Shown here in pieces: positions 1-12,209 of a stretch of DNA of 64,000 nucleotides. Positions within the stretch are counted from its first letter, which is position 1; each line of letters starts with the position of its first letter. The position numbers were made by a program, and so were the translations under genes. A model generated the notes under the pieces. The model saw only the letters and a program-made list of their open reading frames with translations. It was not told the origin of the DNA and made no database searches. The stretch is from Xestospongia muta (Eukaryota; Porifera; Demospongiae; Haplosclerida; Petrosiidae), in the NCBI GenBank assembly GCA_963693285.1, contig OY848919.1:8613461-8677460 (forward strand), read 5' to 3'.

Positions 1-1300
1 TGATTGTGTAACATTTGTTTCAAAATTGTTCAAATATGTTATTGTTTTTTATCCATAAATGGATATAAATACTAACATGAGAGAGTATTCCTATCATATA
101 TATGAAATTAAGACATACCAAGAAAATTAACATTTGTTAATAGAGATAATATAAAATATGAGAACTAACATTATAGCTGCTAATAACAAAACAAATGTGA
201 CCACAGACATGAAAATGGTACCTAATGCATAAACAAATTTCAAATGATCACTTGCATATTAGTTTTGCTATGAGACCATCTAGAAAAGGAAGTTGTTAAC
301 ATTTGGTATGTCAGAAGCTCATTTATTGTCATTTATGATTACAAAATGCTATTGAGATCGTAATAAAGATAGACAACAAAAAAAATTTGCACGCAAGCAT
401 TTGTTTGAAATTCACTTGTTTGTTAGGTACATTTGTTGTCATAGTTACATCACTCTTACAAAATTAGCTTTCATTTATAAATGACCTGAGAAAATAAAAG
501 TTGCATGCACACATTATGATTATGTAGTCCAACTGAGCTTTCATTAATCAAAGCTAGAAATCTTTTTAAAAAACTTCTCTAAAAACGTTAAATTGTAGTG
601 AACACAAATAAGACATTGTCTATGTAATCCATTATGTGTCTCACTATAAAGGGCTATCTTATGCATAAGGTCAAGAGTATGGTCAGTCTGAACAAATTAA
701 TGATTTCAGGTCATTTAAGCATACATGAACATTGTCATAGCAAAGGTATTAAAAACACTATGGCAAATCTACCTTATATAGACTATTATCTCATTGTCAG
801 AATGGAATAAGAGTTTATATATTAACCTCTTAGTTTATCATGAAGTTATGCTTACATGAACACAAGGCAGTTACAAAATTGCATTGAATTGTATGCAAGC
901 AGTTTTAAAAAGTTATTCAATTCATATTTTGAAGGATATGAGACTCTCTTTGGCTTAACGTTGGTTTGTAAGTCTCATATAACTTCAGGGTTTCCAATTA
1001 ATATTAAATTTTTTACTTTATTCAAATTTTAAGCACAACGTTTATATTTATGAGTATTTGACTCATATTAAAATACAAACTTATTACTTTTCAAGAATAA
1101 CAGGCAGTCATTACAATTAAGTTTAAGCTAATGACCTAAAATCAAAATGTTTGCAACTAGATACAGGGAAGCTGTCTTTGTAGAAGACACTTAAGTACTT
1201 TTTCATATATGAATGGTAAAAAGTCTCTATTATTAACAAACGGAGAATCTGTAATTATAATTCAGTGAAATTATGGCTAAAAACTCTTATCTAGAATTAC
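1..1300. other. AT-rich stretch without a recognisable gene
   Basis: I see no long open frame, convincing exon, RNA gene or tandem array here. The composition is the AT-rich background of the window. Confidence 0.6.
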
Positions 1301-1309
1301 CTCTGGTCA

Positions 1310-2045
1310 TAACAACGTGATACTCAAGTGTTTCAAGTGAGTGTGAGTTATCTTGTCACTAACTTTGATGTGGGTATGTCTTTCCTAACCAGCAGTAACA
1401 GCTAGTGTTATAAAAGTAATGGATTTGTATTTTAGTTATTGTTATTGTTATTGTAAAGCATTTGTAATAATTATTGTTTTAGTTATTAATTGTTCACAAA
1501 ACTCCAAGAATGTTAGTTTTAGTTATAGTAATAGGTTTTTAGTTATCGTTATTATAAATCAATAAACCAAAGACGATAATAAATTTACTACATGCTAAAT
1601 ATGCAAGTAATCCTTGTTATTTTTGATTCATACTTCTCTTTCAAGGTTATTGCCACTTGATTGTTATTTTAGTTTGTGTTTAACTGTTTACACATTTGAA
1701 TGGTTAACTGATCTGCTTGTGTGAAATCTGGAAATAAAATGGCTATAATTCACAATTACTTTTTGCAATTTTAGTTTTTGTTATTAATTGTAAATCAATG
1801 GCTGGTTAATTTTAGTTACAGTTTGTTAATGTTAACAATAATGATTTGGCCATTACAAAAATAATTTAAGTTTCAGTTATTGTTAAACAATCACAGCACT
1901 AAGTAATACCATATGTTCATTTTTATGCTATTAATTCATTTAATGTGAACAACAATGTAATGTTCAAGTGTGTGAAGTTAATGCAAATTTATTGTCACTT
2001 GTTTTGTTGTGGATGTGTCTTTCCTACCCAGCAATAAGGTTATTT
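1310..2045. repeat. diverged internal repeat and dispersed-repeat copy
   Basis: A block at about 1,310-1,395 (ending in a TCTTTCCTAACCAGCAGTAA-like stretch) recurs diverged at about 1,955-2,040. Between them, 1,410-1,530 is rich in TTAGTTATTGTTATTG-like words. It closely matches 25,125-25,240 in the same orientation (shared GTAATGGATTTG and TTATTAATTGTTCACAAAA). This looks like an old dispersed repeat of unknown class; I see no terminal repeats. Confidence 0.55.
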
Positions 2046-2250
2046 GTTGTTTTTCTAGTACATATGCTCTTATTGCTGGCTATTTAGTTCTTTTACTTGC
2101 TGTGAACTGTTTTAATAATGTATATTCAGGAGTTGTACACATGAATGATGACACTTTTATGTGCCAAACAGTTATATATATATATATTTGTACATAAGAA
2201 TATGAAACTTGTCACTATGAGGTTAGCTTCATATGACTGGAATAAAATTA

Positions 2251-3336
2251 ATGCTAATGTTGTCAAAATTTATGAACCAATCTTCTTTCCTAGTGGTTCA
2301 ATTCAAATTCTTAGTCAATTCATTTCCTAGCTCAATCTAGATCTGGGGATTAAGACTTGTTTCTTTATAATATGAATTCTTGTAGTAAGACATGGCTACA
2401 GTTTATCTTTCCAGCCTTTGTTTGGCTTATTCTAGTACTTATCATAATATTGTCACGATATTCCAGCAAAATGGTTCGACTTGTGGGAAGACAAGCAATT
2501 CCAGTATTAGCAACTATGATACTTCTCTCTTATACCAAATTAATACGTGCTGTCTTCCAGGCCCTTTATTTCACCAATATTCAGTGTAATGGTAACATAT
2601 TCCCAAGGTGGACCATTGATGCTAATATTCAATATGTGGGAGGTTGTCATATACCATTGTTCCTGTTTTCACTGGCTGTACTCATTTTATTAATTGTTCC
2701 ATACACCTTCTACCTTCTCACTATACCATTATTTGAAAGACATCTATCAAAGTGCATGTTCTGCTGCCAAAAGATGTCAACATATATGAAGCCTATCTTT
2801 GATGCATATGGAGGTCCATATAAGAACAAATGTCGTTTTTGGACTGGATTCTTACTACTAGTTCATGTTATTTTAGCACTAGTCGTGTCTCTAGACACTG
2901 ATGATAATGTAAGCTTGGATGTGTTAACATCTCTTTTAATTGTTATTATCATCATGCATCTTCTTTTGGATGGACTATATCGCTTTGCTTTGTCTGAAAA
3001 ATTTTTCATTCTCAACCTTACATTAATAGTACATGTGAACCTACAAACCTCTGAAAAATCCAAACGACGTGCTTTAAGTATCATTTTAAATATCTTTGTC
3101 ATTTGTTGTATTATCATGTCTGGGATCATCTGTTAAAGTCTCATTCGGAAAAACCAATTGCAAAAGTCAAGAAAATATTCAAGATAACACCACCACCTTT
3201 ATGTTCTGATGATTTTGACTTTCCCTCAGCACGTCCAGGATCTCCTAGTGTCGAAAGTAAACCTGCCACAACATCAGTGTTGTCAATGAATACAATACGA
3301 AAATCACTGTTGTTTGAAAATGATGACTATAAATAG
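2251..3336 (+). pseudogene. truncated C-terminal copy of the beta-helix/multi-pass membrane receptor gene
   Basis: This is a 5'-truncated copy of the membrane region and tail of the gene at 37,192-40,838. The duplication edge at 2,251 falls inside the coding sequence, so all beta-helix modules are missing. The first codons are readable (NVVKIYEPIFFPSG), but a TAG stands at about 2,329 where the other copy has TGG (Trp before LNLDLG). The frame then runs through hydrophobic segments (WLILVLIIILSRYS, IPVLATMILLSYTK, LFLFSLAVLILLIV). A frame break near 3,105 splits the last membrane segment from the tail. The tail ends in SMNTIRKSLLFENDDYK and a stop at 3,336; the fuller gene has lost this ending to a frameshift. 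It is probably not expressed as a receptor. Confidence 0.85.
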
Positions 3337-3849
3337 TGCTGTTAAATCTGACAACAGTTGCTGATTACATGTCACTCATATTAGTCATGTTATATATAAA
3401 TAGTGTAGTAACAATAATAATACTTTACAATTTTTTAATCAAGTGCTACAATATTCCATTTATTGTGTAATTGTTAGCTGATAAGGAAGTCACATTTGCT
3501 ATTGTAACATTTAATGTTTACACACATCTAGTGACAGATTAGTTGACAATAATGATTACAAATAGTGTCCAGATCATTTCCCATCACGTGACTGCTTATC
3601 ACAACTGATGCAACAAAAACTTTTAAGGTGAACACAGTCAATAATATGGTACACAACATATTATTATATTATTAATAGTAGATCTATAGACTATATGATT
3701 AGTAACTTTGTATTTAATGTAGACTTGTAGTTGTCTTAGTGTCTAGTGACTTAGATCTTAAGTAAAAGTATGCTACAATCTGTGCCAGTGTTACCACTAT
3801 GCTTTATTTTTAAGCTTCAAAAGAGAGAATATATATATTCTTTGTGTAC
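3337..3849. other. 3' flank of the receptor pseudogene, no gene seen
   Basis: Noncoding AT-rich DNA that matches the flank of the fuller gene at 40,840-41,370. I see no exon or array. Confidence 0.5.
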
Positions 3850-4928
3850 CTGTAGCAGCCTCATTCCTACTTTCATCAGGTAAGTCAGAGGTAATTTTAT
3901 CATCCAAATCATAAACTAGTTCAAGGGAAGGTGACTTCAATGAGCTGACTGGACATCATGCAACATGAAGAGACTTACTAATAGGCGTGTCACACTGCCT
4001 TAATTGCTTATGAATAATCAATAAATGCAAATTTCGTGCGCACCCCCTATTACAAATTCCTAGTGATAACACTGATCTTTGCATTAAAGTTTTGACTGAG
4101 AAAAGTCTTAAACCAAAATAACATAAAAATAATTATAATTTTCTTTAGTAGTGATATATAGTAGTAGGACTAAAGCAAGTATATATAGTGTTCTTATACT
4201 TTATGACTGTAAAAGAAAAAAATTACGCAATAAAACTCATACTATACAAATCATAACTAATCCAATTAATAAGATGCTCCTTTGTGAGTACACATATACC
4301 CTAGCCATTCACGAACACAAAAGTATTGATTAACAAAGACAAATACATTATCATAAGTTCATAGCCCACAGATTTTGTTGGTTTTAAATAATGTATATTA
4401 TATACCATTTAAATTGTATTTTGCAAGTAATAAGCTTTTGGAAATACCTTATAGATTATGAGGAAACATTTTACAATTATATTTATAGACAATTGTTAAA
4501 AATCAGTCTGATTTGAAGTTGGCCAACTGACCTGATGAATATTCAACATTTTCATTTGTAGCTAAATGGTTGTCATCATCAGAATCACTCACTTCCCCTT
4601 TAGTGTCTATAAAGTGAGTAGAAATTAATGTGAATTAACTGATATCTAGAAAACCTTTGAATTTCTTTTCTTTTGTTAAAGGTGGCAATGGACTAGTTCT
4701 TTTATGTAGTCTCTCTTTATCACAACGATCCACATTGTCACAATCAGTACTCAAAAACCGTTTTTCTGCTATAGGTTTTTGTGGCATCACCTTTCTTTTA
4801 TGGGACCTCCCACTTGAAGGATCGTTACCACATACACTGGAAATGTTATTTAATGATTTTGTATCATTATCCAGTGATATTAGCTTGTCATTAGAATTAC
4901 ATTTACTGGAGGGAATGTCTTCATCAAA
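3850..4928 (-). CDS. three exons of an acidic/basic low-complexity protein, function unknown
   Basis: Three minus-strand exons join in one frame through GT-AG sites: about 4,928-4,640, 4,606-4,532 and 3,948-3,850. The first begins FDEDIPSSK and has a basic patch (HKRKVMPQKP, then KEKKFKGF). The second is very acidic (GEVSDSDDDNH). The third reads SLKSPSLELVYDLDDK and runs to a GT donor. The three phases agree, which supports real exons, but I see no start codon and no final stop. The charged, serine-rich make-up suggests an intrinsically disordered segment, perhaps nuclear; I recognise no domain. It lies downstream of the death-like exon on the same strand but that exon ends in a stop, so it may be a separate gene. 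In the other copy a 10-bp deletion breaks the first exon. Confidence 0.55.
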
Positions 4929-5542
4929 CTAATCAGATGAAGTATGTTTTATACTTTTATCTTTTAAAAAGCTATTGCAATAATGAGAAATTAACATTTC
5001 CATTACTTTAGCAATAAATAAAAGGACTAGCTGAAACTCATTGTAACAGCAATCAACTTACTTTTTGAGGTCAAAGACAAACCAATGTCTCCACTACTAC
5101 ATCACTGTTAAGATATATTGGTTGTTATAACTTATTGTTAGTCACTTGAATTGAATACTGATTCATGATCACATGAGTTACATGTTTCCTCAAGAAAAGT
5201 AATAAAAACGTACACTGTACAATGGAATGGACTTAATATGACTTCTCAAAAAGTCCAACTAGGTAATATGTAGGAATGTCCTATAGAGAAATACTGTAAT
5301 ATAACAGTCCTTCCACACAATGACACAGCGAAGCTGCCACAAATTACATAGCAATCACACTCAGACACAGAGATGTGAGGCTTCTTAGCAACCTCTATTT
5401 ATTTAGATGGGTGTGTATGTTAGACATAAACTATATTGATTACTAAATACTTGTGAATAATCTATTAACATATTGTTACAGCAAAAGTTAGCATACAAGA
5501 AAAGACCAAAATGTTGCGAAAAATGTTTCAGACTGCACGTCT

Positions 5543-5971
5543 TTACTCAGTAGTATGTAGAGGTAGGCCCACATGTTTATGTATCTCATTAGCTTTTTTC
5601 TTATTATTAACCAAGCTGTTTTCCATTGTAGAGATCACTGTCTCCCATATAAAAGGTAATGATTGAGTTGTATTCCACTCATCAATTACTTTCAAAAGCC
5701 TAATTTTATCATCATTTGAAGATGTTTCTATACTTTCCAAAGTATTAGTAGGGACCTTAAAAGATTTACCAATAACTTACCCAACTACAACATGTATCAG
5801 CCAGTATTTTAAGCAGATCATGTTCATCAGGAGGGCTCTTTAAAATATCTAAGAAATATAAGATTATGACAAGTACAAGAATGCGGATAAATGTTATCCC
5901 TTTGTTACTAAGTACATCCTCCATGTATCTAGCAATGTCAGCAGTAAAAACAAAAGGAAATGTAGAAAAGC
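5543..5971 (-). pseudogene. membrane-like segment plus death-like domain, ZU5/death family relic
   Basis: Two minus-strand blocks. The upstream block (5,971-5,781) follows an AG acceptor and reads FSTFPFVFTADIARYMEDV. It then has a hydrophobic run (ILVLVIILYFLDIL) and LKSPPDEHDLLKILADTC, and ends at a GTAAGT donor. The downstream block (5,755-5,543) contains DDKIRLLKVIDEWNTTQ, then FIWETVISTMENS and KKKANEIHKHVGLPL, then a stop. The spacing leucines - x - W - x - tWETVI - x - A-EI resembles the second half of a death domain as found after ZU5 in UNC5/PIDD/ankyrin-like proteins. The blocks are only 25 bp apart, too short for a normal intron, and the direct read-through has stops. I therefore call it broken. 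The family call is by motif only. Confidence 0.5.
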
Positions 5972-5987
5972 CTAAGTTATGAACCAC

Positions 5988-6927
5988 ATATAATTAACAC
6001 ATGGACATTATTGTGATTAATAGGAAGGATACTAAATTCTATTATACATTATATGAATATTGTAGAAACATATAAAGTATTAACAAAATGCATTTTACAT
6101 AATTCAACAGAAGACTAGAGCACATTGAAGTGATTAATTCCTCCTTCACACTTGAAGACTAACAATATAAATATTTATTGATAGTTGTGAAAAGAAATTT
6201 GCCGAATGCTGCATTGTAATTATCATGAAGAGACAAAAGGCACATAAAATAAAGGGGTTCTATAATGATTTAATGAATTGTCCAATGAAGTAGAAGACAC
6301 ATTTCCTTTGGCCATTTTCTCATATAGCTATAATAAAACACTGTACCATGGTTTATTAGCCAGGCTACTGAAAGTCAGCCTAGAAAACAGTAACAAAGCA
6401 AATGGTAACAAACATCTATGATATTGAACAGACTTCGTCCTTGTCAATATATATCTCTTTTATACAACATTTTGATGATGATAAAGTTAATGGAAAAACA
6501 TAGCAACTGAAAAAACTGACATAATTTAATACATGTAGCCGTGAATTTTTTGAATGTGACTACTTCTGTTCAAAATGTTTCATATAATTTCAGAGTGTTC
6601 ATACCACACAAGCTATTTCTGCACTAGTCACAACATTTACTTGGATGTAATATTTCTACACTTAAAGCTGTGAGGCAAGCAAATACATTCATAGTAAACA
6701 TAGTATCTACTTCACACCAGTTAAACAACGTTCCTCAAAGCATACTTGTATTTGCATGACACTTGCAATACAAAGTTTAAGCATCTCTGCACATGTATAT
6801 TCTGAGTTATCAGCTTATAGGTAATTGATTTAACAACTAATTGTCTTAATGTTTCAAATGTTCAAACAGAATTGAACAATAATTAAGAAAATAATATTAA
6901 AGTAGTTGACACATTGTTATGTCTTAC
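5988..6927. other. no gene recognised
   Basis: Probable intronic or intergenic DNA between minus-strand exons. It matches 43,480-44,459 of the other copy. I see no supported exon. Confidence 0.45.
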
Positions 6928-7015
6928 ATGACAAGTAACATATCTTCTTCACTTGTTTTAGAATTTTTGTTATCAGTAGTAGACAATCTCCTTTTCTTTA
7001 TGGTACGTCTTTTGT
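6928..7015 (-). CDS. small basic exon
   Basis: An 88-bp minus-strand block bounded by an AG acceptor (TATGTAG) and a GTAAGA donor. It reads RTIKKRRLSTTDNKNSKTSE then EDMLLVM. The KKRR cluster could be a nuclear-localisation-like patch. It is preserved at 44,460-44,547 with one change (R to G). It lies between the ZU5 block and the death-like block on the same strand and may belong to that gene, but I cannot prove the joining. Confidence 0.4.
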
Positions 7016-7489
7016 CTACATAGAAATGAACAATAAATATAATGAACTGACTATATTGTAATGACAAGGTTTAAATCTCTATGAGTGCCTGAAAAAGGTT
7101 CTGGAATAAAATGTTAGACTTTGTCTGCAAATTTTCACTAAAGCATAGAAGAGCTTACAGCCTTGCAAATGAGGGAGGGGATACAAGTCCCATTTGAAAG
7201 CTCCACAGCAGCTCTGATATATGGAAGCTTTAAGTATTTGACAATTATGAATCCAATAATTACCCAGATAGGCCAGATACACCAGGCAGGCTAATCATAA
7301 CATTACTACTAATTTAATATAACAAATTTGTGTATTGTAGACTATAAGTTGTTCTCATAATCTTGTACATGTACTCCTAATTTAAATTTACAGTTAAAAA
7401 AGTTGCTGACATAAACTACTTGTATAAGAATTAACTAGATGTCTCAAGACAATGTGCTGATTTAGCAACAACAAGTCAGATATCATGAC

Positions 7490-7755
7490 TACTTCTTATC
7501 AATTATATGAGCACATTGCTCTAAATATACAGCAATTACTTTGACGAAATCAGATGACCTAGATATAGATGTGAATCACAAACAGCACTGATAAGTTTGT
7601 TACCTTCAGAAAACTTATTGTAAATTGTACGACACACATCTTGAGCAGTTACTTCATATAAAGAATCTGTTGGTGTGATGATCTCAATAGGAATAACAAG
7701 TGTTAAACCACATACATCTAGGGATAACTTGTGCTCTTTAACAATTTCACTAATC
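7490..7755 (-). pseudogene. ZU5-like domain exon with frameshift
   Basis: After an AG acceptor at 7,756 the minus strand reads EHKLSLDVCGLTLVIPIEI, then EVTAQDVCRTIYNKFSEGNK and LISAVCDSHLYL. The GLTLVIP core followed by EG-KLISAV is the pattern of the first half of ZU5 domains in sponge and vertebrate ZU5-UPA-death proteins. The expected continuation (FVKVIAVYLEQCAHIID) is present just downstream but in another frame. There is therefore a one-base shift near 7,560, and the open frame ends a few codons later. The same shift is in the other copy (44,985-45,253), so it predates the duplication. The domain call rests on motif pattern only. Confidence 0.6.
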
Positions 7756-8027
7756 CTAAGAAAGAAAGAATGTATTAAATGTATTATGAAAGAATGTATC
7801 ATTATATTATTATTACTAATCTATTATACAAGGAAAAGTTATTGTACCTTTTATGAAAACTTGCTGATGTAGTCAAACTCTATTGCACTACTGTCATAAC
7901 TCACCACCACCAGCTTTGAGACTTTATAGAAAATACTAGTACTTTATTACATTTATACATATAATATATATAATCCATTCAGGTAGAATTTGACATTTGA
8001 CTCAATATTTTTTTTATCTAAAAACAT

Positions 8028-8252
8028 ATGTTAGTGAGAAATGGTTTTAATTATTTAACATACTTTGAAATAGTGTGTAAATATCCAAAGCTCAGGCAAT
8101 ATCTAAAAAAATTGTCTTTCAGTAAGGTTTGTCTCATAAATACACAACATATCATTAACAAGCATTTGGACATGGATTCTCCAATTATAACAGAAGCTAT
8201 ACAAACTATTAAAAAAGGACAAAAATCGATCCAAAAGAAGGCTTTAGTATAA
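8028..8252 (+). CDS. small conserved ORF, unknown
   Basis: A 74-codon frame beginning MLVRNGFNYLTYFEIV. It has an Ile/Lys-rich helical-looking middle (INKHLDMDSPIITEAIQTIK). The other copy at 45,542-45,784 keeps the frame with few changes up to about codon 66, then differs by a small indel and ends later. I recognise no family. The opposite strand is also open and hydrophobic. It could be an exon of a larger gene or chance. Confidence 0.3.
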   Translation: MLVRNGFNYLTYFEIVCKYPKLRQYLKKLSFSKVCLINTQHIINKHLDMDSPIITEAIQTIKKGQKSIQKKALV

Positions 8253-8389
8253 TTGTAAAAAATCACTAAACTTGTGAGGCTGGCCACATGTGGTATGTTA
8301 TTGATGGAAACTTTTGCTACAACATTTTCAAACTCTAAAATCTACTAATAATGTGCTACTATATCTATACAGTTCAAAAAAGAATGAGC

Positions 8390-8505
8390 CGAGGATCAAC
8401 AGTACTCTCAGTACATCATAGCTAGCACACCTATGATGCTCCAGACGACACCACGTGGAGGTGGTACTGTATTGCCGTCCCCCCACCCTACCACCTCTCA
8501 TTCTT
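8390..8505. repeat. GC-richer segment with inverted repeats
   Basis: CATCATAG and CTATGATG lie about 9 bp apart (8,417-8,441), followed by an ACCACGTGGAGGTGG stretch and a C-run (about 8,479-8,486). It is conserved at 45,900-46,015. It stands just before the tandem array and may be the edge of a mobile element, but I see no duplicated target site. Confidence 0.35.
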
Positions 8506-8715
8506 TTTTAATGGCCTAATATGCTCAAAAATATTTTTAATGGCCTAATATGCTCAAAAAATAGTTTTAATGGCCTAATATGCTCAAAAAATAGTTTTAA
8601 TGGCCTAATATGCTTAAAAATAGTTTTAATGGCCTAATATGCTCAAAAATAGTTTTAATGGTCTAATATGCTCAAAATATATTTTAAATGGCCTAATATG
8701 CTTAATTATTTTTGA
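8505..8715. repeat. about 30-bp tandem repeat, roughly 7-8 copies
   Basis: The unit is TTTTAATGGCCTAATATGCT plus an A-rich linker (CAAAAAATAG), about 29-31 bp, with the last copies diverged. The other copy at 46,020-46,205 has about 6 units. The core GGCC is a short palindrome. Confidence 0.85.
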
Positions 8716-8744
8716 TGGCTTATCAAGCTCAAAATAAAAATCTC

Positions 8745-11195
8745 TGGGACTGTTACTATAGAACACAGTAGACAGGTGAGTTACGTTATGACACAGTAGA
8801 TGGGACTGTTACATTTTGACACAGTAGACAGTTGAGTTACGTTATGACACAATAGATAAGACCATTACATTAGGACAGAGTAGACAGTTGAGTTACGTTA
8901 TGACACAGTAAATGGGACTGTTACATATGGACACAGTAGACAGGTGAGTTACATTATGACACAGTAGATGGGACTGTTACATTTTGACACAGTAGACAGT
9001 TGAGTTACGTTATGACACAATAGATAAGACCATTACATTAGGACAGAGTAGACAGTTGAGTTACGTTATGACACAGTAAATGGGACTGTTACATATGGAC
9101 ACAGTAGACAGGTGAGTTATGTTATGACACAGTAGATAAGACTGTTATATTAAGACATAGTAGAGAGTTGAGTTACGTTATGACACAATAGATAAGACTG
9201 TTACATATAGACACAATAGACAAGTGAGTTAAATTATGACACAGTAGATGGGAATATTACATTTTGACACAGTAGATGGGACTGTTACGTTAGGACACAG
9301 TAGACAGGATAGAGTAGATGGGACTGTTACATTTGGGCACAGTAGACAAGAAGTTACATTATGACACAGTAGATGGGACTGTTACAATATGACACAGTAG
9401 ACAGTTGAGTTACGTTATGACACAATAGATAAGACCGTAACATTAAGACACACTAGACAGTTGAGTTACGTTATGACAAAATAAATGGGACTGTTACATA
9501 TGGACACAGTAGACAGGTAAGTTATGTTATGACACAGTAGACAGTTGAGTTACGTTATGACACAATAGATAAGACCGTTACATTAGGACACAGTAGACAG
9601 GTGAGTTACGTTATGACACAATAGATGGGACTGTTACATTTTGACACAGTAGACAGTTGAGTTACGTTATGACACAATAGATGAGACCATTACATTAGGA
9701 CAGAGTAGACAGTTGAGTTACGTTATGACACAGTAAATGGGACTGTTAAATATGGACACAGTAGACAGGTGAGTTACGTTTTGACACAATAGACAAGACT
9801 GTTACATTAAGACACAGTAGACAGGGAGTTACGTTATGACACAATAGATAAGACCATTACATTAGGACAGAGTAGACAGTTGAGTTACGTTATGACACAG
9901 TAAATGGGACTGTTACATATGGACACAGTAGACATGTGAGTTAAGTTATGACACAGTAGATGGGAATGTGACATTTTGACACAGTAGACAGTTGAGCTAC
10001 GTTATGACACAGTAGATAAGACTGTTACATTAAGACACAGTAGACAGTTGAGCTACGTTACGACACAATAGGTAAACCATTATATTAGGACACAGTAGAC
10101 AGGTGAGTTACGTTATGACACAATAGATGGGACTGTTACATTTTGACACAGTAGACAGTTGAGTTACGTTATGACACAATAGATAAGACCATTACATTAG
10201 GACAGAGTAGACAGTTGAGTTACGTTATGACACAGTAAATGGGACTGTTAAATATGGACACAGTAGACAGGTGAGTTACGTTTTGACACAATAGACAAGA
10301 CTGTTACATTAAGACACAGTAGACAGGGAGTTACGTTATGACACAGTAGATGGGACTGTTACATATGGACACAGTAGACATGTGAGTTATGTTATGACAC
10401 AATAAGTAAACCATTATATTAGGACACAGTAGACAGGTGAGTTACGTTATGACAGAATAGATAAGAATGTTACATTAAGACACAGAAGACAGTTGAGTTA
10501 CATTATGACACAATAAATAAGACCATTACATTAGGACACAGTAGACAGGTGAGTTACGTTATGACAAAATAAATGGGACTGTTACATATGGACACAGTAG
10601 ACAGGTAAGTTATGTTATGACACAGTAGATAAGACTGTTACATTAAGACACAGTAGACAGTTGAGTTACGTTATGACACAATAGATAAGACCGTTACATT
10701 AGGACACAGTAGACAGTTGAGTTACGTTATGACACAGTAAATGGGACTGTTAAATATGGACACAGTAGACAGGTGAGTTACGTTTTGACACAATAGACAA
10801 GACTGTTACATTAGGACACAGTAGACAGTTGAGTTACGTTATGACACAGTAGATGGGACTGTTACATATGGACACAGTAGACATGTGAGTTATGTTATGA
10901 CACAGTAGATAAGACTGTTACATTAAGACACAGTAGACAGTTGAGCTACGTTATCACACAATAGGTAAACCATTACATTAGGACACAGTAGACAAGTGAG
11001 TTACGTTATGACACAATAGATAAGACTGTTACATTAAGACACAGAAGACAGTTGAGTTACGTTATGACACAGTAGATAAGACCGTTACATTAAGACACAG
11101 TAGACAGTTGAGGTACATTATGACACAATAGGTAAGACCGTTACATTAGGACACAGTAGACAATTGAGTTACGTTATGACACAGTTGATGGGATA
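8745..11195. repeat. 28/56-bp minisatellite array, about 2.45 kb
   Basis: The basic period is 28 bp. Two alternating half-units (GACACAGTAGACAGTTGAGT plus TACGTTAT, and GACACAATAGATAAGACCGT plus TACATTAG) make a 56-bp higher-order unit. There are about 87 basic units. Longer blocks repeat inside, for example a 168-bp (6 x 28) step between 8,801 and 8,969. The array in the other copy is about 1.3 kb longer. Confidence 0.95.
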
Positions 11196-11357
11196 ACTCT
11201 AGGCATCAGACTGGCTATAATCTAACAATTTAAAACAAAATATTAGCTAGATACTCTTCTGCATTTTATATAGAGAATGCTATTAGGTTATAGATTAGTG
11301 AACTCTTGCTTACTAAGTGATCTCTAAAGGCCAGGCTCTATATAGTACATACACCAG

Positions 11358-11801
11358 ACCTATGCTATAGGCTTTCAATAGGACTGCTAAGTCATCAAAT
11401 TATATGTGCACTTCAAGGCTCATTCCATATTCTAAGCATGTAAACTTCTCTTCTTTTCATATGCAGTAACCTATGCTATAGGCTTTTAATAGGAATGCTA
11501 AGTCATCAAATTATATGCGCATTTCAAGGCTCATTCCATATTCTAAGCATGTAAACTTCTCTTCTTTTCATATGCAGTAACCTATGCTCTAGGCTTTTAA
11601 TAGGAATGCTAAGTCATCAAATTATATGTGCACTTCAAGGCTCATTCCATATTCTAAGCATGTAAACTTCTCTCCTTATCATATGCAGTAACCTATGCTA
11701 TAGGCTTTTAATAGGAATGCTAAGTCATCAAATTATATGTGCACTTCAAGGCTCATTCCATATTCTAAGCATGTAAACTTCTCTCCTTATCATATGCAGT
11801 A
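11358..11801. repeat. four tandem copies of a 111-bp unit
   Basis: Units begin ACCTATGCTATAGGCTTT at about 11,358, 11,469, 11,580 and 11,691 and end near CTTATCATATGCAGTA. Copies are nearly identical, differing mainly in CTTCTTTTC versus CTCCTTATC near the end. The other segmental copy has three units. Confidence 0.93.
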
Positions 11802-12209
11802 TAGCTTTGTTTCTGCTGGCATCTTTTGGCACTAAACATCCTATAAGAACTTCAGTAATTGATACACCTATATTATAATTATAGAGAGCTCATAATTAAT
11901 GACAACTGCATCTACAACAATGAACTTACAAACTGTTACAGAAAATGTTGTCGGGTATCAAGACTACCATTTTTGTTGTTGTATAAGTTTAAAAGATGTT
12001 GGCGAGACTGAAAGACTCCAGGGAGATAGATGATCCATGATATAGAGCAGCAACCATAGAAAAGAAAGAAAATACATTATTTGTCCTAACTCACCACCAA
12101 AAGAAACATCTTCAGTATAATATATATGCCTAAAACACAATAAATCTATTATATACTAACATTTGCTATCAGGTATAACTTACAAGTAGTCAGTGTTTTA
12201 TATATATAG

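Noticed and set aside
4657..4932. Plus-strand 91-codon frame
   Set aside because: It is antisense to the minus-strand exon 4,928-4,640, which has splice borders and phase agreement.
7079..7282. 67-codon minus frame
   Set aside because: It does not read like a domain, lacks matching splice borders, and copy R has a deletion there.
8505..11195. Arrays as a CRISPR locus
   Set aside because: There are no unique spacers between constant repeats; units are contiguous and diverged, and the context is a eukaryotic nuclear genome.
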